A DNA stretch of 64,000 bases from Microbacterium sp. SLBN-146. Lineage in GTDB: Bacteria > Actinomycetota > Actinomycetes > Actinomycetales > Microbacteriaceae. The position numbers and the translations under genes were made by a program. The DNA lies in contig NZ_VFMR01000001.1 of NCBI RefSeq assembly GCF_006715145.1, forward strand, positions 744,001-808,000, read 5' to 3'. Below, piece by piece: positions 25,038-33,976 of the stretch (position 1 is its first letter; the number at the start of each line of letters is the position of its first letter). The notes beneath the pieces were generated by a model. The model searched no databases. It was not told where the DNA came from and saw only the letters and a program-made list of their open reading frames with translations.

Positions 25038-26477
25038 GTGAACCGGGACGAGGACGCGCGCAGACGACTCACCCGGATGCCACGGCAGGGCGCCATCGTT
25101 GCGGTGCTCGCCCTCGCGGGGCTGGCGTCGTCGTTCATGTTCACGCTCGTCGTGCCGATCCAGTCGAAGCTGCCGGAGCTGCTCGACGCGAGCCGCGAGG
25201 ATACGGCGTGGGTCGTGACGTCGACGCTCGTGGCGGCAGCCGTCGTGACACCCATCTCGGGCCGGCTCGGCGACATGTACGGCAAGCGGCGCATCGTGCT
25301 GTGGCTCGTCGCGCTCCTCATCCTCGGGTCGGTCATCGCCGCGGTCTCCCCCGGAATCGTGGGAGTCATCGTCGGCCGCACCCTCCAGGGTGCCGTGACG
25401 GGCGTCATTCCGCTCGGGATCTCGATCCTCCGCGACGTGCTGCACGAGGATCGCGTGGACTCCGCCATCGCGCTCATCAGCGCGACGCTCGGCGTCGGCG
25501 GTGCATTGGGCCTTCCCATCAGCGCGCTCATCACGGAGCGGAGCGACTGGCACCTGCTGTTCTGGGTCGCCGCCGCCCTCGGGGTCATCGTCTTCATCCT
25601 CGTCCTGTGGATCGTGCCGGTGAGCGTCCTGCGCACGGCAGGGCGCTTCGACTACATCGGCGCCGCGGGGCTCGCCGTCGGACTCGTCGGCATCCTCCTT
25701 GCGGTCTCCCGCGGCAACGAGTGGGGCTGGACGTCACCGGCCGTGCTCGCGTGCGGACTCGGCGGACTCGTCGTTCTGCTCGTCTGGGCGTGGTACGAGC
25801 TGCGGCTCGCGGAGCCGCTGCTCGACCTGCGCGTCGCGGCGCGGCCCGCTGTCCTGTTGACGAACATCGCCTCGATCGCGATGGGCTTCGCACTCTTCTC
25901 GTCGAACGTCAGCTATCCGCAGATGCTCGAGCTCCCCGTCGCGACGGGCGGATTCGGGCTATCGCTCCTGGCGGCGAGCTTCGTCGTGATGCCCGCGGGA
26001 CTCGTCATGATGGTGCTCTCTCCTTTCTCTGGTCGCCTCGCCCGCACCGTCGGACCCAAGCTCCTCCTCGTCCTCGGGGCGATCGCACTCGTCGTCGCCT
26101 ACGGCTTCACGCTCCTGTGGTCGTCGGAGGTATGGCACCTCGTCGTCGCGAACCTCATCATCGGCGTCGGGATCGGGTTCGGGTACGCCGCAATGCCGAT
26201 GCTCATCATGCGCTCCGTGCCGCAGACCGAAACGGGGGCATCGAACGGTTTGAACGCGCTCTTCCGCTCGCTCGGCACGAGCACGGCGGCAGCCGTCATC
26301 GGTGCGGTGCTCGCGACGTACACGATCGATTTCGAGGGCACCGCGGTGCCCTCCGGAACGGCATTCCAACTCTCCTTCGTCCTGGGCGGCGCGGCCGCGC
26401 TTGCGGCACTCGTGATCGCGCTCTTCATCCCGTCCCGGCGCGACGAGCACGAGCGGCATCCGTCTCTTCCGAAATAG
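25038..26477 (+). CDS. MFS transporter, DHA2-like drug exporter
   Basis: 479 residues from GTG 25038, about 14 hydrophobic segments. Motif A is visible as GRLGDMYGKRR after helix 2 and motif C-like GATLGVGGALGLP in helix 5. This topology and the two extra central helices fit the DHA2 family of proton-driven multidrug exporters in the cytoplasmic membrane. No dedicated regulator is adjacent; it lies 35 bases before the POT transporter gene on the same strand. Substrate unknown. Confidence 0.87.
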   Translation: MNRDEDARRRLTRMPRQGAIVAVLALAGLASSFMFTLVVPIQSKLPELLDASREDTAWVVTSTLVAAAVVTPISGRLGDMYGKRRIVLWLVALLILGSVIAAVSPGIVGVIVGRTLQGAVTGVIPLGISILRDVLHEDRVDSAIALISATLGVGGALGLPISALITERSDWHLLFWVAAALGVIVFILVLWIVPVSVLRTAGRFDYIGAAGLAVGLVGILLAVSRGNEWGWTSPAVLACGLGGLVVLLVWAWYELRLAEPLLDLRVAARPAVLLTNIASIAMGFALFSSNVSYPQMLELPVATGGFGLSLLAASFVVMPAGLVMMVLSPFSGRLARTVGPKLLLVLGAIALVVAYGFTLLWSSEVWHLVVANLIIGVGIGFGYAAMPMLIMRSVPQTETGASNGLNALFRSLGTSTAAAVIGAVLATYTIDFEGTAVPSGTAFQLSFVLGGAAALAALVIALFIPSRRDEHERHPSLPK

Positions 26478-26512
26478 TCCGCGCGCGGTGAGCCGCCCAC
26501 TACTCTGAGCGC

Positions 26513-28111
26513 ATGAACGTCAGCGACGACAACGAGCCGGAGCAGGTTCCCGTCGGACCTCCCGACGGCGCGACAGCGGCAGGCGACCCGCGCTCGACGA
26601 CGACGACAGGCCGTGTCGCCGCCGCGGAGAGCGGAACGGATGCCGCCGCGACGGCGGCTCCGCGTGGGGCGGGCGACGCGGACACCCGATTCTTCGGTCA
26701 GCCGTTCGCGCTCGCACACGTCTTCGGCGTCGAGATGTGGGAGCGGTTCAGCTTCTACGGCATGCAGGGAATCCTGCTGATCTACATGTACTTCTCCGTC
26801 GCGCAGGGCGGGCTGGGCATCGATCAGACGATCGCCGCGGGAATCCTGGGCGCGTACGGCGGCACCGTCTACTTGTCGACGATCCTCGGCGCATGGATCG
26901 CGGACCGCGTGCTCGGCTCGGAGCGGGTGCTGTTCTTCAGCGCCATCGTCATCATGGCGGGGCACATCGCGCTCGCGATCCTGCCGAGTGTGTGGGGCCT
27001 CGGCGTGGGTCTCATCCTCGTCGCACTTGGTTCGGGGGGACTCAAGGCCAACGCGACCTCGGTCGTGGGCACGCTGTATACCCCGCAGGATCCGAGACGG
27101 GATGCCGGCTTCTCGCTCTTCTACCTCGGTATCAACCTTGGCGCGTTCCTCGGTCCGCTCCTGACGGGTCTGCTGCAGGACAACCTCGGCTTCCACTGGG
27201 GATTCGGGCTCGCGGCGGTCGGGATGGCGATCGGCCTGATCCAGTACTCGTTCGGACGCAAGCACCTGCCCGCTGAGGCGCGGGAGGTGCCGAATCCCCT
27301 CCCCCGTTCGCGGCGGGGCACGATGATCGGCATCGCTGCGGGTGGGGTGGTTCTGCTCGTCACCCTCGTGCTCCTCGGGGTGATCCGCGCGGACAACCTC
27401 GCGGTGATCGTCATCATCGTGACGCTGGGAGCGGCCATCGCCTACTTCATCGTCATCACGTCGTCGTCCGGCGTGACGCCGACGGAGCGCTCCCGCGTCT
27501 TCAGCTTCATCCCGCTCCTGATCGTCAACGTCGGCTTCTGGTCGCTGTACCAGCAGCAGTTCACGGTGCTGACGATCTATTCGGATGAGCGCCTGAACCG
27601 CGACATCTTCGGGTGGGAGATGCCGATCCCCTGGGTCAACTCGATCAATCCGATCTTCGTCATCATCCTGTCGGGGGTGTTCGCCGCGATCTGGACGAAG
27701 CTCGGAACCCGTCAGCCCTCGACGCCGATCAAGTTCGCGCTCGGCGCGATCATCATGGGGGTTGCGTTCCTGCTCTTCCTGCCGTGGGCGAATGGTCCCG
27801 CGAACTCGACACCGCTCCTCGCGATCGTCGGCATCCTTCTCGTCTTCACGATCGCCGAGCTCTTCATCTCGCCCGTGGGACTGTCGGCCTCGACGAAGCT
27901 GGCGCCGGCGCGCTTCCACACCCAGATGGTCGCCCTGTACTTCCTCTCCGTCGCGTTGGGAACGTCCATCGCCGGATGGCTCGCGGGATACTACGACCCC
28001 ACCAACGAGGTGCCGTACTTCACGATCCTCGGCTTCATCGCGATCGGACTCGGTCTGGCGATGGTGGCCGCCGTCAAACCCGTGCTCGCTCTCATGCGCG
28101 GCGTGCGATAG
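26513..28111 (+). CDS. POT/PTR family peptide transporter
   Basis: 532 residues. A hydrophilic Thr/Ala-rich N-terminal extension of about 55 residues precedes the family motif EMWERFSFYGMQ (ExxERFxYYG type) in helix 1, then GAYGGTVYLSTILGAWIADR and FSLFYLGINLGAFLGP, the PTR2 signatures. Twelve or more helices. Such carriers import di- and tripeptides with protons. The N-terminal extension is longer than in well-known members. Tail-to-tail with the DUF222 gene, 8 bases apart. Confidence 0.9.
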   Translation: MNVSDDNEPEQVPVGPPDGATAAGDPRSTTTTGRVAAAESGTDAAATAAPRGAGDADTRFFGQPFALAHVFGVEMWERFSFYGMQGILLIYMYFSVAQGGLGIDQTIAAGILGAYGGTVYLSTILGAWIADRVLGSERVLFFSAIVIMAGHIALAILPSVWGLGVGLILVALGSGGLKANATSVVGTLYTPQDPRRDAGFSLFYLGINLGAFLGPLLTGLLQDNLGFHWGFGLAAVGMAIGLIQYSFGRKHLPAEAREVPNPLPRSRRGTMIGIAAGGVVLLVTLVLLGVIRADNLAVIVIIVTLGAAIAYFIVITSSSGVTPTERSRVFSFIPLLIVNVGFWSLYQQQFTVLTIYSDERLNRDIFGWEMPIPWVNSINPIFVIILSGVFAAIWTKLGTRQPSTPIKFALGAIIMGVAFLLFLPWANGPANSTPLLAIVGILLVFTIAELFISPVGLSASTKLAPARFHTQMVALYFLSVALGTSIAGWLAGYYDPTNEVPYFTILGFIAIGLGLAMVAAVKPVLALMRGVR

Positions 28112-28119
28112 GACCGCAC

Positions 28120-29574
28120 TCACTCTCCGGCCGCCCGACGCTGCAGCGCATCACGCAGACGCGACGGTGACTTCGTCGTGGGTCGCCATCGCCCCGTCGC
28201 ATCCCACCAGTGCGGACCGCGCACCTCGGGCACGCCGTCTCTGACGCGGATCTCCCACCCACTCGTGTCGAGTGTGCGATGGTGCCCCCAGCACAGGGCG
28301 ACACCGTTGTCGGTGTGCGTCGGACCCCCACGAGAATGCTCCTCGACGTGATGCAGTTCGCACCATTCGAAGGGGACATGGCACCCCGGAATGAGGCAGC
28401 CGCCATCGCGCAGCCCGATCGCTCGTCGCTGGTGATGGTTGAAGACCCGATCCTGAATCTCGATCGCGACGATCCGGCCGTTGTCTGCCGTGACGACACG
28501 CTCGACGGCACCCGTGCAGGCGATGTGCCGCGCGACGGCGAGGGAGACCGGCTCGCTGGATCCGCCCAGCGTCGCACCGCCACGCCCGCGAACCAGGTCG
28601 GCTTCGCGCACCGAGACGATGAGCGTCGGCGCCGCCCCACCCAGAGTGGGGAGCATGCCCGATCCGGCGACCCGCATGAGGATTGCCGCGAGCGCATCGT
28701 GCTGCTTCTGGGGGCGAGTGCGGATGTCGGCAGCAGCTTCACTCGCCGCGTCGAGTTCGTCCGCACCCGCTTCGGCGTCGTCACCGGAGTCCACGAACCG
28801 CGGCCCCGTCACCGGCACCCCGTCGACCTTGGGGTTGAGGAGCGCGTCGAACCCGCGCTGCAGCTGCTCCGCGACCTCGGGCAGAAGGTTGCCTCGGATG
28901 GGAACGAGTCCGTCGCGACGCATCCCGAGAGTCAGCCCGCGCTTGCGGAGCGCCCGCGTCTCACGCGGCTCGGCGCCGTCTTGATCGAGGTGCATCTCCC
29001 ACACGAGCGCCATCGTTCGGAGGTCGTCGGCATTCGCCGGCGGCGCACCGTCGGCCCCCTCACCGCGCGCGCAGGCCGCGAGCTCTTCATCCGCTGCGAG
29101 GATGCCCGCACGCCCCGCCGGACACCCCCGAAGTACGTGGGCGACAGCAACGAGGCCATCGACGCCGACGTGCCCTGCGGCGAGCGCCGCGCGCATGTGA
29201 GGAAGCTCTGCCGGCAGCCTCTCCCCCGAACTCGGCGCGACATCTTCTCGAACGGCGCGAGCAGCCGCGAGGATGTCGCCCGCGGATCGCCGGGACACAC
29301 GCGTCGCACGCTGGACGAGTTCGGCGACGGACGCGCACCCTCGTCGCGTCTCGGGCCGATCGGCATGCGGCGCGGCTGCCGATCGCTCCGCGAGCTGAGC
29401 CGCCGACTCGACCAAGATGGCCTCCGCCCACCGCAGGATCCGCGCCCCTTGGACCAGGGCGGCGACGACCTCGTCATCTGCAGAGGTCGCCAGCGCACGT
29501 TCGCCGAGCATGGGTCCGACGACATCGCCGAGCGCATCGCCCAGACGGGCGAGGGAGTCGACGAAGGTGCTCAT
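28120..29574 (-). CDS. DUF222 / HNH endonuclease domain protein
   Basis: 484 residues from ATG 29574 (another ATG lies 9 bases upstream). The N-terminal 300 residues form the helical DUF222 region of the 13E12 repeat family; the C-terminal part has the HNH motif CLIPGCHVPFEWCELHHV, then HSRGGPTHTDNGVALCWGHH. Two paired cysteines suggest a zinc ribbon around the HNH. Such proteins are multicopy in actinobacterial genomes and are suspected mobile or toxin-like nucleases, but activity is unproven. No flanking repeats or recombinase are seen here. Confidence 0.85.
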   Translation of the reverse strand: MSTFVDSLARLGDALGDVVGPMLGERALATSADDEVVAALVQGARILRWAEAILVESAAQLAERSAAAPHADRPETRRGCASVAELVQRATRVSRRSAGDILAAARAVREDVAPSSGERLPAELPHMRAALAAGHVGVDGLVAVAHVLRGCPAGRAGILAADEELAACARGEGADGAPPANADDLRTMALVWEMHLDQDGAEPRETRALRKRGLTLGMRRDGLVPIRGNLLPEVAEQLQRGFDALLNPKVDGVPVTGPRFVDSGDDAEAGADELDAASEAAADIRTRPQKQHDALAAILMRVAGSGMLPTLGGAAPTLIVSVREADLVRGRGGATLGGSSEPVSLAVARHIACTGAVERVVTADNGRIVAIEIQDRVFNHHQRRAIGLRDGGCLIPGCHVPFEWCELHHVEEHSRGGPTHTDNGVALCWGHHRTLDTSGWEIRVRDGVPEVRGPHWWDATGRWRPTTKSPSRLRDALQRRAAGE

Positions 29575-29583
29575 AGGGCCCAT

Positions 29584-29848
29584 TCTGCTCTGGGCCACCG
29601 ACATTGAAGTCCCAGATCAACGTCGAGAAATGTCCCCTGTTCAAACTCCCCGAACAGGGTCGCCTGGGGAGGAGAAGACGCACCCTCGAGCGACGAAGTC
29701 CACGGCGTCGGACCATGCGCGGCATCCGTCATGCGACCGCTCGACGACCTCGTCACGGTTCCCGGAGTCGGCGACCACACGACGAACGTCGAGTGACCGG
29801 CGATGCGCCCGGTCTGCGGCATCCGTCACGACACGGCAGAATCGAGGG
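29584..29848. other. intergenic region with hairpin, no gene
   Basis: About 265 bases between the divergent DUF222 and purU genes. Perfect 8-base arms ccctgttc (29635-29642) and gaacaggg (29652-29659) with a 9-base loop sit about 60 bases before the DUF222 start and could be an operator. Nothing else is recognised. Confidence 0.4.
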
Positions 29849-30733
29849 ATGGCCGCGCCCACGTCACCGCACCTCCACGCCGATCACGCCTGCCTCATCG
29901 TGCACGGCAACGACAAGCCGGGGATCGTCGCGGCGGTGTCGGCGCTCATCACCAGGAACGGCGGCAACATCGTCGCGTTCGACCAGTACTCGGACGACCC
30001 GACGGGCGGTGCCTACTTCCAGCGCGTCGTCTTCCACCGCCCCGGACTCGACGCGGTGCTGCCCACGATCGAGGCGGATCTCGCCGAGACCCTCGGTCGG
30101 GGCTTCGATCTCGAGTGGTCGATCACCGACCAGTCCGTACCGAAGCGCATGGCGATCCTCGCGTCGAAGCAGGACCACTGCCTCCTCGACCTGCTGTGGC
30201 GGCACCGCCGCGGAGACCTCCCCGTCACGATCCCGATGGTCATCTCGAACCACACGACGGCCGCCGACGACGTACGGTCGTTCGGCGTCCCGTTCTTCCA
30301 CATCCCCTCTGTCTCGGGACCGGACAAGTCGGCATCCGAGGCCGAGATCCTCAAGCTGCTCGTCGGAAACGTCGACTTCGTCGTGCTCGCCCGCTATATG
30401 CAGATCCTGTCGCCGGAATTCCTCGATGCGCTCGGAGTTCCCGTCATCAACATCCACCACTCCTTCCTTCCCGCGTTCATCGGAGCGGAGCCGTACAAGA
30501 AGGCCAAGGAGCGGGGTGTCAAGCTCATCGGCGCGACGTCGCACTACGTCACGAGCGACCTCGATGAGGGTCCGATCATCGATCAGGACACCATCCGGGT
30601 CACGCACGCCGACACCGTTCCCGAGCTCGCCCGCCGGGGCGCCGACGTCGAGCGCCAGGTCCTCTCGCGTGCCGTGCTCTGGCACGCGCAGGACCGCGTC
30701 ATCCGTCACGGCAACCACACGATCGTCTTCTAG
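29849..30733 (+). CDS. purU: formyltetrahydrofolate deformylase
   Basis: 294 residues. An N-terminal ACT domain (GNDKPGIVAAVSALITRNGGNIVAFDQY) is followed by a formyltransferase-like domain with IPMVISNH, VVLARYMQILSP, the catalytic region INIHHSFLPAFIGAEPY and SHYVTSDLDEGPII. It hydrolyses 10-formyl-tetrahydrofolate to formate and tetrahydrofolate, balancing the one-carbon pool for purine and glycine metabolism. Length is standard (about 285-295). The gggat before ATG is a weak ribosome-binding site. Confidence 0.95.
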   Translation: MAAPTSPHLHADHACLIVHGNDKPGIVAAVSALITRNGGNIVAFDQYSDDPTGGAYFQRVVFHRPGLDAVLPTIEADLAETLGRGFDLEWSITDQSVPKRMAILASKQDHCLLDLLWRHRRGDLPVTIPMVISNHTTAADDVRSFGVPFFHIPSVSGPDKSASEAEILKLLVGNVDFVVLARYMQILSPEFLDALGVPVINIHHSFLPAFIGAEPYKKAKERGVKLIGATSHYVTSDLDEGPIIDQDTIRVTHADTVPELARRGADVERQVLSRAVLWHAQDRVIRHGNHTIVF

Positions 30734-30746
30734 CCCGACCCTGGAT

Positions 30747-30807
30747 GCCGAGAAGACCCCAACTGCTCTCCGCCGGCACGAAACGCAGCAGTCCGAGTCT
30801 TCTCGAC
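30747..30807. repeat. 61-bp palindrome, family A, copy 1
   Basis: Starts gccgagaagacc and ends gagtcttctcgac. First of two copies in the convergent gap between purU and the beta-lactamase-fold gene. Family consensus arms are GCCGARAAGACYCGAAC and GTTCGRGTCTTCTCGGC. Confidence 0.85.
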
Positions 30808-30832
30808 GGAAAGGGCCGCGGGCGCGCAGGCT

Positions 30833-30893
30833 GCCGAGAAGACTCGAACTGCTCTGAACGGCCGCGAAACGCAGCGGTCTGAGTCTTTTCGGC
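30833..30893. repeat. 61-bp palindrome, family A, copy 2
   Basis: Starts gccgagaagactcgaactgc and ends gtctgagtcttttcggc, 25 bases after copy 1. At stem position 12 it carries T paired with A, where other copies have G:C or C:G. Confidence 0.88.
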
Positions 30894-30983
30894 GGGTGCG
30901 GGCCGAGCCGGCGGGTGCGGGCCGAGCCCGCGGACGGACCCCGACCCGGCGGATGTACGCCGGCCGGTGGGAGACCGTCCGCG

Positions 30984-31904
30984 TCAGTGCACGTACTCCA
31001 TCAGGTCGACGCCGAGAACACGGAATGCGTCGTGCGCGCGCAGCCGATGCGAGACCGTGAGGTCGTCGAAGCACACGATGAGCGCATACGCCACGCCCGC
31101 GCGGGGTCCCGCGATGACACCGGCCTCGCCGCGGACGCCCCTGTCGCGGCCCGTCTTGTTCACGAACAGCAGCCCGTGCTGATCGTTCTCGTGCGAGAAC
31201 GGATCGAGCCCCGTCGCGGATGCCACGAGTGAGAGGTCGTGGTTGAGGCTCAGCCACTCCGCCACCTGGGCGCTGACGGCAGGCGACACGACCTGGGAGT
31301 TCACGAGCGACGCGAACACCTGCGCCATCTCGCGAGCCGTCCCGAGCGCGAAGTGCGGCGCATCGTCGGGTCCGCGATCGTCGCGGAACCGATCGAGGAG
31401 CGCGGACTGCGCGAGTCCGAGGCTCTCGATGCGAGCACGAACGGCGGGAAGCCCCACCCGCTCGAGGAGCGCATTGGCGGCCAGGGTGTCGCCCGCGGCA
31501 GCCGTCAGCACCGCGAGGTCGGACACCGGCAATGCGGGTGCGGCGAGGTGCTGCCAGACGCCACCGAGGGACACGTCGGCGACATCGGACCGTTCGACGA
31601 TCTCGAGCGGATCGAGCCGCCCCTCGTCGAACGCCGCCGCGACCTCGATGAGCAACGGCACGACCCCGAGGCCCGCGACCGGCAGGGTGACGAAATCGTC
31701 GCCGTCGAGCACCGAAACGTCTCGGTCGAGGTCCGTGACGCGCACCGAGACCTTCGCCCCGGTCCTCGCGAGTTCATCGAGCGCCGTCAGCGTCGATGTG
31801 AACGACCTGCGTCCGGCCGCCGCCCTCCGCGGCAGTCGTCGGCTGCTGCGTCGCGTCCCCCGAAGCGACTCAGCATCCCTCTGCGGCTCAGGCGGGATGC
31901 CCAC
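30984..31904 (-). CDS. class A beta-lactamase-fold protein lacking the catalytic Ser-x-x-Lys
   Basis: 306 residues from GTG 31904 (ggaagga upstream). The fold is recognisable: RVTDLDRDVSVLDGDDFVTLPVAG, PLLIEVAAAFDEG, LAANALLERVGL, HFALGTAREMAQVF and the KTG triad at 250-252 (FVNKTGRDRGVRGEAGV). But the active-site Ser-x-x-Lys is G78-x-x-V81 (VAGLGVVP) and the SDN loop is G138-D139-T140. It cannot work as a normal serine beta-lactamase. No signal peptide is evident; the N-terminus is arginine-rich. Possible roles are ligand or peptidoglycan binding, but this is inference. Confidence 0.82.
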   Translation of the reverse strand: MGIPPEPQRDAESLRGTRRSSRRLPRRAAAGRRSFTSTLTALDELARTGAKVSVRVTDLDRDVSVLDGDDFVTLPVAGLGVVPLLIEVAAAFDEGRLDPLEIVERSDVADVSLGGVWQHLAAPALPVSDLAVLTAAAGDTLAANALLERVGLPAVRARIESLGLAQSALLDRFRDDRGPDDAPHFALGTAREMAQVFASLVNSQVVSPAVSAQVAEWLSLNHDLSLVASATGLDPFSHENDQHGLLFVNKTGRDRGVRGEAGVIAGPRAGVAYALIVCFDDLTVSHRLRAHDAFRVLGVDLMEYVH

Positions 31905-31950
31905 GACTAGGGTTCCTTCCGATGGGGGGTCGGGGTCGGGAAGCCCCAGG

Positions 31951-33915
31951 TCACCAGATCGTGACGCGAGCCTCCTTGTCGAGCCACAGCTCGTCGGACT
32001 CGGTCACACCAAAGGCATCGTAGAACGCATCGACGTTCCGCACGATCTGGTTACACCGGAATTCATTGGGCGAGTGCGGGTCGATCGTGAGGAGCCGGAT
32101 CGTCTCGGCGTCGCGGCCCTTCTGCTGCCAGATCTGCCCCCACGACAGCAGCACGCGCTGGATGCCCGTGAATCCGTCGATCTCCGGCGCCGGCTCTCCG
32201 CCCAGCGAGAGTTCGTAGGCGCGCAGAGCGATTCCGAGGCCACCGAGATCGCCGATGTTCTCGCCGATCGTGAGGGCGCCATTCACGGTGTATTCATCGG
32301 AAAGTCCCCGCGGCGTGAGCGCGTTGTACTGGGCGATGAGGGAGGCCGTCCGCTCTTCGAACGCTGCACGGTCCTCATCGGTCCACCAGTCGCGGAGCGA
32401 CCCGTCACCGTCGAAGCGACTCCCCTGATCGTCGAAGCCGTGGCCGATCTCGTGGCCGATGACGGCGCCGATCCCTCCATAGTTGGCGGCCGCATCACGC
32501 GCGGCGTCGAAGAACGGGTACTGCAGGATGGCGGCGGGGAACACGATCTCGTTCATGAGCGGGTTGTAGTACGCGTTGACCGTCTGCGGAGTCATGTACC
32601 ACTCGTCGCGATCGATCGGCTGGCCGACCTTCGCCAGCTGCCGGTCGTGCTCGTGCACGTGCGCACGGCGGACGTTCCCGATGAGGTCCGCCGCATCGAT
32701 CTCGAGTGTCGAGTAGTCCTTCCACTTCACGGGGTAGCCGATCTTCGGCGTGAAGGCGTCGAGCTTCGCGAGCGCCCGCTGCCGGGTCTCCGGGCTCATC
32801 CACTCGAGGTCGGTGATGGACTGCCGGTATGCCTCGATGAGGTTCGCGACGAGTTCGTCCATCGCTTCCTTCGCCGCCGGCGGGAAGTGACGCTCGACAT
32901 ACACGCGCCCGATCGCCTCGCCCATCGCGGCTTCGGCGAGTCCGACGCCCCGCTTCCAGCGCTCGCGGTTGACGGGGACGCCCGTGAGCTGCGTGCCGTA
33001 GAACGAGAAGTTCTCGTCGACGAACTCGTCGGGGAGGAACGGAGCGGCGCCGTGGACGATCGCAAAGCGCAGCCATGCCTTCCAGTCGGCGAGTCGATCC
33101 TCGGTGAGGAGGCCCCCGAGCCCTTGGATGAAGCTCGGCTGGTAGACGTTGACCTCGGCGAACGCGTCGGCGTGCCCCGGCGCGACGGCGTCGAGCCACG
33201 GCTGGAGGTCGACACCCACGAGCTCCTGCACCTCGGCCCACGTCTTCAGGTTGTAGGTCGCGACGGCATCCCGGCTCTTGACGTTGTCCCAGTGGTGGGT
33301 CGCGAGCTCGGTCTCGAGCGCGAGGATGCGGTCGGCGGATGCTTCGGCGTCGGCCACTCCGGCGAGCTCGAGGATGCGATGGACGTGACCGCGGAAGGCC
33401 GTTCGCGTCGACTCGAAGCTCTCGAGGCGGTAGTAGCTCTCGTCGGGGAGTGACAGCCCGCCCTGGATGAGGAACGGCACGTACCGCTGCGGTCTTCCCG
33501 GGTCGGGCTCGATGTACAGGTGGAAGAGCCCTGCGACGCCGTCACGCTCGAGCTCTCCGACGGTGCGCAGGAGCGACGGAACGGAGTCGATCGCGTCGAC
33601 CTTCTCGAGCTGGTCCGCGAGCGGGGTCGCTCCGCGTGCCGCGATGCCCTCGGTGTCCATGAAGCTCGTGTAGAGGTCGCCGATCTTGCGCGTCTCAGTG
33701 CCGTGCTCGGCGCCCTGCGCCTCCTCGACGATCGCGTGGACGTCCTTCTCGGCCTGCTCGGCGATGAGATGGAAGGAGCCCCAGCGCGCCTTGTCCTCCG
33801 GGATCTCCGTGCGATCGAGCCACGCACCGTTGACGTAGCGGAACAGATCGTCCTGCGGGCGGATGTCGGTGCTGAGCTCGTCGAGTGCGAGTCCGGACGG
33901 AAGGGCTTCAGTCAT
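31951..33915 (-). CDS. M13 family zinc metallopeptidase (PepO-like)
   Basis: 654 residues. N-terminal DIRPQDDLFRYVNGAWL is typical of M13 proteins. The zinc site is VIGHEIGHGFDDQG (HExxH near residue 488) with the third ligand in GENIGDLGG, and NAYYNPLMNEIVFPAAIL and EFRCN are conserved. ATG 33915 gives a start without signal peptide or membrane anchor, so a cytoplasmic oligopeptidase is expected, as for actinobacterial and lactococcal PepO types. Divergent from the MATE gene across 61 bases. Confidence 0.93.
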   Translation of the reverse strand: MTEALPSGLALDELSTDIRPQDDLFRYVNGAWLDRTEIPEDKARWGSFHLIAEQAEKDVHAIVEEAQGAEHGTETRKIGDLYTSFMDTEGIAARGATPLADQLEKVDAIDSVPSLLRTVGELERDGVAGLFHLYIEPDPGRPQRYVPFLIQGGLSLPDESYYRLESFESTRTAFRGHVHRILELAGVADAEASADRILALETELATHHWDNVKSRDAVATYNLKTWAEVQELVGVDLQPWLDAVAPGHADAFAEVNVYQPSFIQGLGGLLTEDRLADWKAWLRFAIVHGAAPFLPDEFVDENFSFYGTQLTGVPVNRERWKRGVGLAEAAMGEAIGRVYVERHFPPAAKEAMDELVANLIEAYRQSITDLEWMSPETRQRALAKLDAFTPKIGYPVKWKDYSTLEIDAADLIGNVRRAHVHEHDRQLAKVGQPIDRDEWYMTPQTVNAYYNPLMNEIVFPAAILQYPFFDAARDAAANYGGIGAVIGHEIGHGFDDQGSRFDGDGSLRDWWTDEDRAAFEERTASLIAQYNALTPRGLSDEYTVNGALTIGENIGDLGGLGIALRAYELSLGGEPAPEIDGFTGIQRVLLSWGQIWQQKGRDAETIRLLTIDPHSPNEFRCNQIVRNVDAFYDAFGVTESDELWLDKEARVTIW

Positions 33916-33976
33916 GCGATACAGGATAAGCGCCGCCACCGACGCGGGCGTCGCAGGCCCCGCCTAGCATCGAGGA

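Noticed and set aside
28120..29574. DUF222/HNH gene as an intact mobile element
   Set aside because: No terminal repeats, target duplication or transposase; flanking genes are ordinary.
30747..30893. Family A palindromes as ordinary rho-independent terminators
   Set aside because: No T run on either strand at any copy; length is fixed at 61 bp, unlike terminators. A termination role without T tract remains possible.
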